From: Setoptus koraiensis
Lineage: Eukaryota > Arthropoda
Assembly (NCBI GenBank): GCA_048013815.1
Contig: CM106585.1
Span: 9,858,001-9,922,000, forward strand
Reading direction: 5' to 3'
Length of the DNA: 64,000 bases
Positions 1-12,197 of this stretch are shown piece after piece. The translations under genes and the position numbers were made by a program. The notes under the pieces are model-generated. The model saw only the letters and a program-made list of their open reading frames with translations. It was not told the origin of the DNA and made no database searches. How positions within the stretch are numbered: position 1 is the first letter of the stretch; each line of letters starts with the position of its first letter.

Positions 1-759
1 ATAAGTGGTTACAATTCATGATAACTTTTCTTATGAATTCAAAACTTGTTAGATCTACTACTGCTATGAGCATTGAGAAAAGTTAATATTCTTCTATCAT
101 CTATGATATGATTCCAGACTGTTGATGCAGTTTATAAGTGATGATGAACCTATACAAGCTGCATTTTTTAATTCACTACTACCGCAATAAATCAATTAAA
201 TTATAGCAATGAGTCATTGGGGAATTATTTATAATTATTTTCGGGCCAACAAAAACAGAGGCAACTTCGGCAAAGATGGTAGTATTTTCCATTGCTGCAT
301 AGAGCACTAAATCTAATCTGCTAAGATTTACTCCAGCACACAAATACAGTTTACAGTTGTTCTTCTGCTCCTACTCGGCCAATCCAGGTGATTGTGTCGA
401 GATCAACAGAAACTCCCAGCCTGACGATCCGTCTGAAGACGATAACAGCGATCTGACTGTCTAACTTTCAAAGTTTCAGTAGTCAACCGATTGCGAAAGT
501 CCCTTAAGATCTGTTGCTTTATAAAACGGTAGAGATTTTGTGTAATTCAACCATCCTGCTGACGTGTGAAAGTAGTTGGCCAGCACGAATCGCCTCTAGC
601 TGGAACCATGTAGAGCGCCCTTGGTCGAGCGAACGACGACAAGGACGAACGTCGAGGGGAACAGCCAAAAGTGTCGTTGTTGGACGATTTTGCCAGGATG
701 GACTGAGGAAAATTTAAACAATGAACCATTAATCATGCGATAAGTCTTCAACCTATCGA
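1..759. other. Left-edge intergenic sequence, nothing recognised
   Basis: Both strands were read. The only open frames are short, mostly begin at non-ATG codons and show no familiar motif or splice-linked continuation. No repeat relationship to the rest of the window was seen. Confidence 0.5.
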
Positions 760-1035
760 AAGACATGAATAGTCTTAGTGAAATACAAAAGAAAATACGC
801 CCTACGCTGTTTAGCGACAGTACATTGTATAATGAGCGGTGAAATTGAATCCGGCTCCGAATCAAAATCGTCAGCTCCTTGAGATAACTAATAAAATTCG
901 TTTGGCGCCTAGGTAAACTCTTTGGGCATAATTTTTTCCTCAGGGAACATCCGACTTTTCCTGCTTCACAATCTAAATATTGCGCGCGCTTCTTCGGAAC
1001 TTTTATCGCATCGGCAACTTACTCTCCATTTTTGG
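760..1035 (-). pseudogene. Decayed gene fragment, left copy flanking the GPCR array
   Basis: On the minus strand this stretch is a diverged copy of the block at 19090-19345, sharing the reading DAIKVPKK, then DCEAGKVGC, and the nucleotide run around the start of DAIKVP. Relative to the right copy it lacks seven bases after the GKVGC codons and carries in-frame stops, so it cannot encode the same protein. I do not recognise the parent protein. It could be an exon fragment captured during the duplications that built the array. That it is a duplicate is clear from the sequence; calling it gene-derived rests on the right copy being open. Confidence 0.5.
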
Positions 1036-1176
1036 TATCAACGTGGTGACACCTAGAATCGAGTCCGATGAACCAAAACACGTTCATCGCAAATTCTGTT
1101 TCTCTTTTGCTCATATTCATAGGTGATTAAAGATATACATCTGTCTTAAAATAACTGTAATATTGCGTGGATTCTT

Positions 1177-2230
1177 TCAGACTTGGCAGCGATCATTAGT
1201 TATCGTTGTCTTCCGCACTTGCTTTCACTTGCAAAAAGCAAGACAAAACATCTCAGTGATGATAACAACAGACAGTTGGAATATATCTATTCGAGGACAT
1301 TGATGTGTGATTCGCCAGTAAAATCACGTACAATCGGCGGAAGTTGTTATGAGGCTGACCCCAATAAGAGTAGGCACACGAAATCGAATAGGTTTGCGCT
1401 TGCTGCGGGAACAGGAGACACTTCATTCGCGCCTTTGCTCTGGCGATTCATCTCTCGTCGCTGAACGATGTCGATGCTTATCACAATCTTCCAATACTCG
1501 TAGCAACTCGATTTTGGGGAGCTCGTTTATTTGGATTGAGTCAGACATCGCAATGATCTCACTAGATACAATTGTCTTCCACGCTAGATTTCTCGAAATT
1601 CTTGTAGCAAAGAACAATCGGTGCGGCAGATCGGTGATGAAAACAAGAGACGATTGCTAACTATCGATCGAAGCACATTAATTGTCGATTAGGGAGGACA
1701 AACAGGCACGATTAGCAAAAATTGTTAAGGTTGTACCTCATTAAAACACAGACTGAATTGAATAGTTTGGCGCTTGCTATGGGAATAGTAGACACTTTCA
1801 TCGACACAGTGAATAAAATGCGAAAACAAAATCAAGTTCTCTCATTCGTGCCTTTGCTCTGATTCCTCGCGAGTCTTAATGACGTTCCCGAGTGCACTAT
1901 CTCCCGAGAGAGTTTTATGCAGAAGCAATCTGCCCCGAAAGGCGGGCGCATGCTCCCGCGCAGTGAGGCTCGATGCGTTCGGGATCTCGGTGAAAACTTA
2001 CACATCGCAAGGCTCTCACCCAGAAAAGAAAGTCCATTCACTCATTTCACATGAACCAGATCCCGTCGTATTTCCCTTCGCGCGCGTTCATTGCGAATTT
2101 CGCAATCCAAGAGTCTGGAGCAGCAAAGAATGTTAGAGCATGGTTGAAGCAATCCATCAAATAGCTCTAGCCAACAACAAATCGGAACGGATCAGTCAGT
2201 AAAATTATCTCAGGAGCAGCAAACGAAAAA
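1177..2230. repeat. Upstream spacer block of GPCR A (diverged copy of the array spacer)
   Basis: This block matches the upstream halves of the spacers before GPCR B (about 5545-6311) and GPCR C (about 9410-10171). The shared segments include the stretch at 1683-1880 and the last 150 bases before the start codon. A further diverged copy of the same internal segment lies at about 1330-1460, so the block is itself internally repeated. It contains no credible coding exon and probably carries the promoter and 5' leader of gene A. Confidence 0.6.
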
Positions 2231-4243
2231 ATGGATATCCCATCAGAATGGCGAGTGAGTATCTCATTACTAATCAGTTTCCAATGAAACTCTTTTCTGA
2301 ATCAATGAGGATTGATTATTCAGCAACTGTCATCCATTAACTTTTGCAGGCGCCCATGTTTGCCTTCACTGGCTTGTTATTTGTTGCCGCCGTCACAAGT
2401 AATATGATTGTTTGCCATACAGTATGGCGCGACAAAAGCATGCATACTGCAATATATTATTTCGTTGTCAATCAAGCAATAGGTGATCTACTCATGACAC
2501 TCCCTATACCAGCATATTTTATTACTGGTGATATTTCTGAGTACGAAGCGCAGATAATAGGCAACAAATTTTGTGCTTGTTATAGGTATCTTATTCTCAG
2601 TCCTATCTATGTCAGGTAAGTGTTTAGAAAATAATGAGATGCAATGTTTGTTTCGGGGTCTGGTGTGCATACGTGTAACCAATCATCCACTGTGTGATGA
2701 GCTAGCAGTCAAGTGCGGTGATAATTACAGCGAAACATACCTCGACAAACATAACATCGTAATTGGAAGTGTTGAAAGAGGAAGATCTATCATACAGATT
2801 GTATTATGTGTCCCATTAATCATATCAAGCACTTATACCATGGTGGCTATCGCAATAAACCGTTATCGAGCTATTGTCGATTTACGTATGACAGGACAAC
2901 CAAAGAAGATCATTGCAGCTATCTGGTTGTCAGCCTCTTTGATTTCATTGCCAGCTACCATTCATGCCGGCTTGCTACCGAACTACTATATAGGGCCTAT
3001 TATCTCTTATCACTGCTATGAGAGATGGAAATCGAAACAATGGCGCGAAATTTATTATTATGCGCTATCGGTCATACAATCTATAGGACCAATAATTGTG
3101 TTCGCCTTCACCTATACGAGGGTATCAATTGTTGTTTGGAAAAGACAGATACCTGGAGAGCCCGACAGTGCACACCATCTCATGATTGATCGTTCCAAAA
3201 TGAGGGTGAGTGATATTTGGTCATATCAAGTTTTAAATTACTCAAATATAACCCGTCCCACTCGGATTATCATGAATTTATTCTCGTCTTAGGATGATGT
3301 GAAATTACCATTTTTATTTATCCAAACCAATGTGTGTCCACGTGCGATAATCAGAGAGCTGTAAGAAAACAGCAAGTAACCGAAGGTGCACTGAAAAAAC
3401 CGAATGCACACGTTTCCATTCGGTGATATGATAACCCCACTGCCAGGCTTGTCGATAAACAGCATGAAATCGATAAAAACAAGTATAAACTGAACTCCAA
3501 AGACGAATTAGGTTGCGAGAATTCGTTTCGTTTATAGTTTGTTTCGATGGAGACAAGAGCACCAGCTATGTGAGATATAAACATATTGGCACTTAAATCC
3601 CAACGACATGCGGGTAAAGTTTTCGCACGATTATTTGAGATGACATTCTTGCATAGACCAAGCCGATGAGGTACCTCACAGAGCGTCGATCGAGATTCGT
3701 GTGGTGGAACCAACCAACCAAACCAATCAACCTTCAACTTTTATGAGCACAAGATCTGATATGACCCGATTGCGTTACAGTGTAAACTCTACTCACACAT
3801 ACAGCGTCAGAACTGCGGCAGATCGAAATGGTATTACTATACCGATAAAAAAACTCGTTGTCATTAATAACTAGTAACCACCATTCTTCATTTTCTTTGT
3901 ATTCACAAAACCACATTTTCCACGAATATATGATTAGACATTGAAAATGGCAATATATTGTTTTGGTGCCTTCGCTTTAACCTGGCTTCCATATCAGGTG
4001 TTTTTCTTTTTTTATAGCAATCACCACCCCATTATAGAGAATATGGAAGATAGGACAGTTTCTATCATATATTTTGTAATGACCTATCTCACTTGGTGCC
4101 ACACCATCACGAATCCAATAATTTATTATCTGATGGACGAAAAATTACGTCAGGGCTTTCGAAATGCAGTTAGCATGTTCAAACGTAAGAATGAGTCGAG
4201 CCAAGTCAACGAGCAGATCAAGCTCGATGACTCAGCTGTCTGA
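2231..4243 (+). CDS. Class A peptide-type GPCR, gene A (mosaic; NRY instead of DRY)
   Basis: Plasma-membrane seven-span receptor. Coding exons read as 2231-2254, 2350-2615, 2830-3205 and 3938-4243 (323 aa), with GT/AG ends and phases 0, 2 and 0. The second intron splits TM3: exon 2 ends in AG and exon 3 supplies C, restoring the exact Cys3.25-to-DRY spacing. Class A landmarks are the TM1 Asn, TM2 Asp, Cys3.25 paired with the loop-2 Cys, TM4 Trp, TM5 Pro, TWLP in TM6 and NPIIY in TM7. The CYERW loop and the PGE near the end of TM5 recall the NPY/RYamide/prokineticin receptor group, so a neuropeptide ligand is inferred. The N-terminus before TM1 is only about 10 residues. The DRY motif reads NRY. 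The first ~250 bases of the gene match gene B, while the middle matches gene C. The start ATG sits in an A-rich context shared by the paralogs. Confidence 0.85.
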
Positions 4244-6311
4244 GAAGATGGCACATACGGGAAAAGTTGGTTCGCTACCAAGAGTTAGATTACATTTCGA
4301 GCCGGTTCGGTCAGTATGCGCGCGTAACCTACCAATGTCACACAAAACGGAAAATATCTGACGCGAACAAGCTTGTATCGATCGTGAGCAGAATACATCA
4401 CTTTCATTTGAACAATCGCAACCATATTTGGATTGACAGTACGTGTCTCATTTGATCCCCTATCTGCCGACATTTATTTTGGTGTAATCTGGCGGTTGAC
4501 ATTCATTGCCGAGTTGATGTCGTGCAAAATCGAGGCCGACTTTCTCTCACTCCGTAATAGACGACGAACATGAATTACACGAAATGTTCGCCAGCATAAA
4601 TAGAGCATAAGTGTCAAATTTTGCGTTCTCGCTTGCGTCATCACATTCAATAGACAGCCAATTTTTGACAGATTTAATCCAACGAGCTGAGTGAGTTGTT
4701 ATCTTGCTCGCTTGATGCTGGCCGAATGCATTCTCGGCCACTTTCGACCTGTGTAACTATATTTGGAGCTTGTGAGAACTACGGAAGCAAGCTTGATACA
4801 CGCTCAGTCTATTCCTCGTCGAAGAGCTCGCTCGTCGCTTCTGTCCCTGCATCGAGCGAGAATAAATGTTACCTCATTGTTATTCGGGAGATCTAAGGCC
4901 GCTAAATTTCTACTGGCAAATAGTATTATCTGTATTGACACCATAGCCTTCGTTGTACGCCAAACATGAGTATCAAAGACGAATCACCACAATATAAATG
5001 CCTGCCGATCAATCAACACATGACCGAACTCGGATAACAAGTAGCAAGAAGCAAATTCAAGAGCACAAAGCAACGCTTACACGATTTGACTTTTCGCAAT
5101 CAGAATCTCTTCTCTGTTGAGCACTCTTACCTGCGAATATTTATCGTTCTTTATGAGAGGCAACCTGATTGATTTGTGCATACGCTCCGAGGACCTAGAG
5201 CAGTTGTTCACCGGACGACTTTTGCTAGGAAGACCAACATTGGAAGATAAGAGACTGGAGATAAGACTGCAATCGTGTACTCTTGGTTGACCTCCAAGAA
5301 TGGATTCAGATATATCGACAACATCTAATAGGTTCCTCAGTTACTACATTGAATATGGTGCATCGTAAACTGTGTCATTGATTCTTGTCCGTCTCATTGT
5401 TGCTCACATTCGCATCATTCACTGACACATCTCGAATACTCACATATGGTCTGTAGCAGTAATTGTTCATAATGGCATTGCTGATGACAGTTATATTCAG
5501 TTAGATCCAACTAAAAGTAATACATTGAGTAGATCGGTTCAGACATGGCTGCAATCATCGCCATTTATGGTTGTCACCCGCAATGGCTCTCACCAATTCG
5601 TATCAACAACCAATTCGCAAGCTTACAAAAAAACAATCGGTGCGACAGCTCGACGATGAAGACAACAGACGGTTGCTATCTATCTATCAGTGCACAATAA
5701 TTGGCAATTAGGGAGTGCAAGCAGATACCACAGGCGAAAATTGTTATGAGGTGGAACCCCATGAAAACACCCACTGAATTGAAAAGTTTGGCGCTTGCTA
5801 TGGGAATAGGAGACACTTTCATCGACACAGTGAATAAAATGCGAAAACAAAATCAAGTTCTCTCATTCGTGCCTTTGCTCTGATTCCCCGCGAGTCTTAA
5901 TGACGTTCCCAAATGCATTGAATCCCGAGAGGGTTACAATCTAAACAAATTATGTTTCTCTGGCAGTACTCTGCCCCAAAAACAGGCGCATGCTCCATTT
6001 GTTGGCTATGTGCGTTCGAGATCTGGCTGAAAGCGTACACATCGCAAGTCTTTTATCCAGAAAAAAGTCCATTCACTTGTTTCCCCCTGATGAATGAATG
6101 ACAAAAAGAAACTGGGATGCATCGGGCTCTATCATGCGACCAGATCCAGATTTAGTTTCAGTTGCTCGCGTTCATTGCGAAATATGCCCAAGAGTCCGTA
6201 GCAGAAAAGCATGTTCGAGCATGGTTGAAGCAATCCATCAACTAGCCCTAGCCAACAACAAATCGGAACGGATCGGTCAGTAAAATTATCTCAGGAGCAG
6301 CAAACGAAAAA
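4244..6311. repeat. Array spacer, copy 1 (about 2.1 kb, nearly identical to copy 2)
   Basis: The spacer between genes A and B matches the spacer between B and C (8108-10171) base for base apart from roughly a dozen to twenty substitutions seen by eye. The first ~700 bases also match 12198-12900. Short ORFs inside it are conserved only because the DNA is; none has family motifs. It holds the 3' end of gene A and presumably the promoter of gene B. Confidence 0.85.
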
Positions 6312-8107
6312 ATGGATATCCCATCAGAATGGCGAGTGAGTATCTCATTACTAATCAGTTTCCAATGTAACTCTTTTCTGAATCAATGAGGATTGATTAT
6401 TCAGCAACTGTCATCCATTAACTTTTGCAGGCGCCCATGTTTGCCTTCACTGGCTTGTTATTTGTTGCCGCCGTCACAAGTAATATGATTGTTTGCCATA
6501 CAGTATGGCGCGACAAAAGCATGCATACTGCAATATATTATTTCGTTGTCAATCTAGCACTGAGCGATCTACTCATCGCACTCATCACGATACCGGTATC
6601 TTTTTTTTCTCATGTGATATCTGAGTACCAAGCGTGGATATTCGGCAGAGCCTTTTGTGTTTTTTATTCGCATCTTTCAACCAGTTCTGTCTTTGTCAGG
6701 TGAGTATCAAGAGAAGAATACGCGCAGCGTCCTGGTGCCACTAACGATTCGTTCCATTCTGTGATGAGCTAGCAACCAAGATCGGCGAACATTGTAATTG
6801 ATAATAATGAAAAGTATAAAAAATCCGTCATACGGTTTGTGTTATGTGTCCTGTCAATCATATCAAGCACTTATACTATAGTGGCCATCGCAATAGACCG
6901 TTATCGGGGCATTGTAGATTCACGTAGGACAGGGAAACCTAAGCTGATCATTGCAGCTATCTGGTTGGCAGCCTCTTTGACTGCATTACCAGCTACCATT
7001 CATTCCGACTTGGTACCAATTCCCGACGACGAACTCGGATTATACTATTGCAATGAAAAATGGGAATCAGGAGAATGGCGCAAAATCTATACTTATGTAC
7101 TAACGGTCTTGCAATTTGTAGGACCACTAATTGTGATCGGAATCACTCATATTAAAGTATTAATCGTTGCTTGGAAAAGACAGATACCTGGTGAGCCCAA
7201 TAGCGCAAACCATCTCATTTGTGTTCGTTTCAAAGAGAAGGTAAGTGATATCTAGACAAATAGGCTGATGAGCCTTCTCAAAAGACCATGATCGAGATTC
7301 ATTCATCTCACAAGTTTTCAGGCAGTTTCTGCGGTCTTCCGGTGAGAAGTGGATTGGTTGTTCACTAAATTGTGTTTCTCTTCGTATTCACTAAACCACA
7401 TTTTTTACGACGATTTATCTAGGCACTTAGGATGGCGGTATATTGCTTCACAGCGTTCTCATTAACTTGGCTACCAAAAACCATGCTAAATTTCATGATT
7501 GAACAAAACCCTTCTATTCTGACCAAAGATGGGATACAATATGCTTATTTTGTTGCGAGCTATCTTTATNNNNNNNNNNNNNNNNNNNNNNNNNNNNNNN
7601 NNNNNNNNNNNNNNNNNNNNNNNNNNNNNNNNNNNNNNNNNNNNNNNNNNNNNNNNNNNNNNNNNNNNNNNNNNNNNNNNNNNNNNNNNNNNNNNNNNNN
7701 NNNNNNNNNNNNNNNNNNNNNNNNNNNNNNNNNNNNNNNNNNNNNNNNNNNNNNNNNNNNNNNNNNNNNNNNNNNNNNNNNNNNNNNNNNNNNNNNNNNN
7801 NNNNNNNNNNNNNNNNNNNNNNNNNNNNNNNNNNNNNNNNNNNNNNNNNNNNNNNNNNNNNNNNNNNNNNNNNNNNNNNNNNNNNNNNNNNNNNNNNNNN
7901 NNNNNNNNNNNNNNNNNNNNNNNNNNNNNNNNNNNNNNNNNNNNNNNNNNNNNNNNNNNNNNNNNNNNNNNNNNNNNNNNNNNNNNNNNNNNNNNNNNNN
8001 NNNNNNNNNNNNNNNNNNNNNNNNNNNNNNNNNNNNNNNNNNNNNNNNNNNNNNNNNNNNNNNNNNNNNAGCAGATCAATGTCAAGCTCGATGACTCAGC
8101 TGTCTGA
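6312..8107 (+). CDS. Class A peptide-type GPCR, gene B (last exon interrupted by assembly gap)
   Basis: Paralog of gene A with the same exon plan: 6312-6335, 6431-6699, 6868-7240, and a fourth exon starting at 7423, entering the 500-N gap at 7570 and resuming at 8070 with the C-terminal tail and stop at 8105-8107. The visible protein has the TM2 Asp, Cys3.25, a normal IDRYRGI motif, Trp in TM4, Pro in TM5 and TWLP in TM6. TM7 and NPxxY lie in the gap; from the paralogs only about 0.1 kb of coding sequence should be missing, so the gap length is an arbitrary placeholder. Loop 2 is CNEKWESGEW and the TM5 end carries RQIPGEP as in the siblings. The third intron is short (182 bases) compared with about 730 in A and C. 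A neuropeptide ligand is inferred. Confidence 0.8.
7570..8069. other. Assembly gap (500 N)
   Basis: Exactly 500 N. It falls inside the fourth exon of gene B, in a region almost identical among three array members, which suggests an unresolved repeat junction rather than true missing length. Confidence 0.98.
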
Positions 8108-10171
8108 GAAGATGGCACATACGGGAAAAGTTGGTTCGCTACCAAGAGTTAGATTACATTTCGAGCCGGTTCGGTCAGTATGCGCGCGTAACCTACCAAT
8201 GTCTCACAAAACGGAAAATATCTGACGCGAACAAGCTTGTATCGATCGTGAGCAGAATACATCACTTTCATTTGAACAATCGCAACCATATTTGGATTGA
8301 CAGTACGTGTCTCATTTGATCCCCTATCTGCCGACATATATTTTGGTGTAATCTGGCGGTTGACATTCATTGCCGAGTTGATGTCGTGCAAAATCGAGGC
8401 CGACTCTCTCTCTCACTCCGTAATAGACGACGAACATGAATTACACGAAATGTTCGCCAGCATAAATAGAGCATAAGTGTCAAATTTTGCGTTCTCGCTT
8501 GCGTCATCACATTCAATAGACAGCCAATTTTTGACAGATTTAATCCAACGAGCTGAGTGAGTTGTTATCTTGCTCGCTTGATGCTGGCCGAATGCATTCT
8601 CGGCCACTTTCGACCTGTGTAACTATATTTGGAGCTTGTGAGAACTACGGAAGCAAGCTTGATACACGCTCAGTCTATTCCTCGTCGAAGAGCTCGCTCG
8701 TCGCTTCTGTCCCTGCATCGAGCGAGAATAAATGTTACCTTATTGTTATTCGGGAGATCTAAGGCCGCTAAATTTCTACTGGCAAATAGTATTATCTGTA
8801 TTGACACCATAGCCTTCGTTGTACGCCAAACATGAGTATCAAAGACGAATCACCACAATATAAATGCCTGCCGATCAATCAACACATGACCGAACTCGGA
8901 TAACAAGTAGCAAGAAGCAAATTCAAGAGCACAAAGCAACGCTTACACGATTTGACTTTTCGCAATCAGAATCTCTTCTCTGTTGAGCACTCTTACCTGC
9001 GAATATTTATCGTTCTTTATGAGAGGCAACCTGATTGTTTCGTGCATACGCTCCGAGGACCTAGAGCAGTTGTTCACCGGACGACTTTTGCTAGGAAGAC
9101 CAACATTGGAAGATAAGAGACTGGAGATAAGACTGCAATCGTGTACTCTTGGTTGACCTCCAAGAATGGATTCAGATATATCGACAACATCTAATAGGTT
9201 CCTCAGTTACTACATTGAATATGGTGCATCGTAAACTGTGTCATTGATTCTTGTCCGTCTCATTGTTGCTCACATTCGCATCATTCACTGACACATCTCG
9301 AATACTCACATATGGTCTGTAGCAGTAATTGTTCATAATGGCATTGCTGATGACAGTTATATTCAGTTAGATCCAACTAAAAGTAATACATTGAGTAGAT
9401 CGGTTCAGACATGGCTGCAATCATCGCCATTTATGGTTGTCACCCGCAATGGCTCTCACCAATTCGTATCAACAACCAATTCGCAAGCTTACAAAAAAAC
9501 AATCGGTGCGACAGCTCGACGATGAAGACAACAGACGGTTGCTATCTATCTATCAGTGCACAATAATTGGCAATTAGGGAGTGCAAGCAGATACCACAGG
9601 CGAAAATTGTTATGAGGTGGAACCCCATGAAAACACCCACTGAATTGAATAGTTTGGCGCTTGCTACGGGAATAGGAGACACTTTCATCGACACAGTGAA
9701 TAAAATGCGAAAACAAAATCAAGTTCTCTCATTCGTGCCTTTGCTCTGATTCCCCGCGAGTCCTAATGACGTTCCCAAATGCATTGAATCCCGAGAGGGT
9801 TACAATCTAAACAAATTATGTTTCTCTGGCAGTACTCTGCCCCAAAAACAGGCGCATGCTCCATTTGTAGGCTATGTGCGTTCGAGATCTGGCTGAAAGC
9901 GTACACATCGCAAGTCTTTTATCCAGAAAAAAGTCCATTCACTTGTTTCCCCCTGATGAATGGATGACAAAAAGAAGCCGGGATGCATCGGGCTCTATCA
10001 TGCGACCAGATCCAGATTTAGTTTCAGTCGCTCGCGTTCATTGCGAAATATGCCCAAGAGTCCGTAGCAGAAAAGCATGTTCGAGCATGGTTGAAGCAAT
10101 CCATCAACTAGCCCTAGCCAACAACGAATCAAAACGGATCGGTCAGTGAAATTATCTAAGTAGCAGCAAAA
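8108..10171. repeat. Array spacer, copy 2
   Basis: Near-identical partner of 4244-6311, at a constant offset of about 3.87 kb. It contains the 3' flank of gene B and the upstream region of gene C. No coding exon could be supported. Confidence 0.85.
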
Positions 10172-12197
10172 ATGAATATTCCATCAGAATGGCGAGTGAG
10201 TATCTCATTACTAATCAGTTTCAAATAAAAAACTTTTCCGAGTCAATGAGGATGGATTAATCAGCAACCTTCATCCATTAACTCTTGCAGGAACTCATGT
10301 ATGCTTCCACTGGCTTGTTATTTGTTGCCAGTGTCGCAAGTAACTTCATCGTTTGTTATACAGTTTTGTGTGACAGAAGCATGCATACTGCAACATATTA
10401 TTTCGTCGTCAATCTTGCACTGAGCGATCTACTCATGACACTTTCTATACCAGCATATTTTATTGTTGATGGAATTTCTGAGTACGAAAGGCAGATAATA
10501 GGCGACAAGTTTTGTGCTTTTTATAGGCATCTTAATCTCAGTCCTATCTTTGTCAGGTAAGTGTTTAGGAAATAATGACATGCAAAGTTTGTTTCGGGAT
10601 CTGGTGTGCATACGTGTAACTTCCTATGATCGCCAACCAATCATCCCACTGTGTAATGAGCTAGCAGTCAAGTGCGGTGATAATTAAAGCGAAACATACC
10701 TCGACAAACATAACATAGTAACTAGAAGTATTGAAAGAGAAAGATCTATCATACTGATTGTATTATGTGTCATAATAATCACATCAAGCACTTATACCAT
10801 GGTGGCTATCGCAATAGACCGTTATCGGGCCATTGTAGATTCACGTAGGACAGAACAACCAAAGCAGAGCATTGCAGCTATCTGGGTGGCAGCCTCTTTG
10901 ACTGCATTACCAACAACCATTCATGCCGCCTTGAAACAGAAATTCAAGATGGATATGGAGGGTAATTTCGTTTATGGATGCGATGACGTTTGGGAATCGG
11001 AACGATGGCTAAAAATTTATTATTATGCGCTAATCTTCTTGCAACTTATCGGACCAATAATTGTGTTCGCCATTACCTATACGAGTGTATCAATTGTTGT
11101 TTGGAAAAGACAGATACCTGGAGAGCCCGACAGTGCACACCATCTCATGACTGCTCGTTCCAAAATGAAGGTGAGTGATATTTAGTCATATCAAGTTTTG
11201 AATTGCTCAAATATATAACCCGTCCCACTCGGGTTATCATGAATTTATTCTCGTCTTAGGATGATTTGAAAGAACAGTTTTTTATTTATCCAAATCAATG
11301 TGTGTGCATGTGTGATAATCAGAGAACTGTAAGAAAACAGCAAGTAACCGAAGGTGCACTCGAAAAACCGAATGCACACGTTTCCGTTCGGTGATATGAT
11401 AACCCCACTGCCAGTCTTGTCGATATACAGCATGAAATCAATAAAAACAAGTATAAACTGAACTCCAAAGACGAATTAGGTTGTGAGAATTCGTTTCGTT
11501 TATAGTTTGTTTCGATGGAGATAAGAGCGTCAGATGAGCTATGTGAGATCTAAACAAATAGGCAGCTAAATCCCAACGACATGCGGGTAAAGTTTTCGCA
11601 CGATCATCTGAGATGACATTCTTGCGTAGACCAAGCCGATGAGGCACCTCGAGAAGAACGTCGATCGAGATTCGTGTGGTGGAACCAACCAACCAAACCA
11701 ATCAACCTTCAACTTTCATGTGCAGAAGATCTGACTTGATCCGATTGGTTTACACATACATACAGCGCCAGAAATGCGGCAAATCGAAATGATATTACTA
11801 TACCAAAAAAATAGTTGTCATTAATAACTAGTAACCACCATTATACATTTTCTTTGTATTCACAAAACCACATTTTTCACGAATATATGATTAGACATTG
11901 AAAATGGCAATATATTGTTTTGTGGCCTTCGCTTTAACTTGGTGTGCAACTCATGTGTTTCATATTTTGCTTATCGATCAGGATCTCATTACGGAAATTA
12001 GGACAATTTTTATTACAAATTTTGTATTGACCTATCTCACTTGGTGCCACACCATCACAAATCCAATAATTTATTATCTGATGGACGAAAAATTACGTCA
12101 GGGCTTTCGAAATGCATTTAGCATGTCCAAATGTAAGAATGAGTCGAGCCAAGTCAACGACCAGATCAATGTCGAGCTCGATGACGCAGCTGTCTGA
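10172..12197 (+). CDS. Class A peptide-type GPCR, gene C
   Basis: Four coding exons: 10172-10195, 10291-10556, 10789-11170 and 11895-12197, giving 324 aa. Splice phases are identical to genes A, B, D and E. The motifs are intact: TM1 Asn, LALSDLL in TM2, Cys3.25, IDRYRAI, TM4 Trp, a loop-2 Cys in GCDDVW, Pro in TM5, TWC in place of TWLP at the TM6 bend, and NPIIYYLMDEKLR in TM7 and helix 8. Loss of the TM6 Pro (TWCATHV) is unusual for class A and unlike its siblings. The third intron is nearly the same sequence as in gene A. It is a plasma-membrane receptor by family; the ligand is unknown and a neuropeptide is inferred. Confidence 0.85.

Noticed and set aside
2573-2829. Extension of receptor exon 3 upstream to a 239-residue frame
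   Set aside because: Cys3.25-to-DRY spacing requires the junction at 2615/2830, and the paralogs vary freely in the upstream part, so that part is intron 2.
4547-5000. Short ORFs conserved between the three spacer copies
   Set aside because: They are conserved only because the whole spacer is nearly identical, and the diverged copy at about 16.6 kb does not keep the frames.
7432-8145. Open frames running through the N gap
   Set aside because: The unknown bases hide any stop; only the flanking receptor codons are real.
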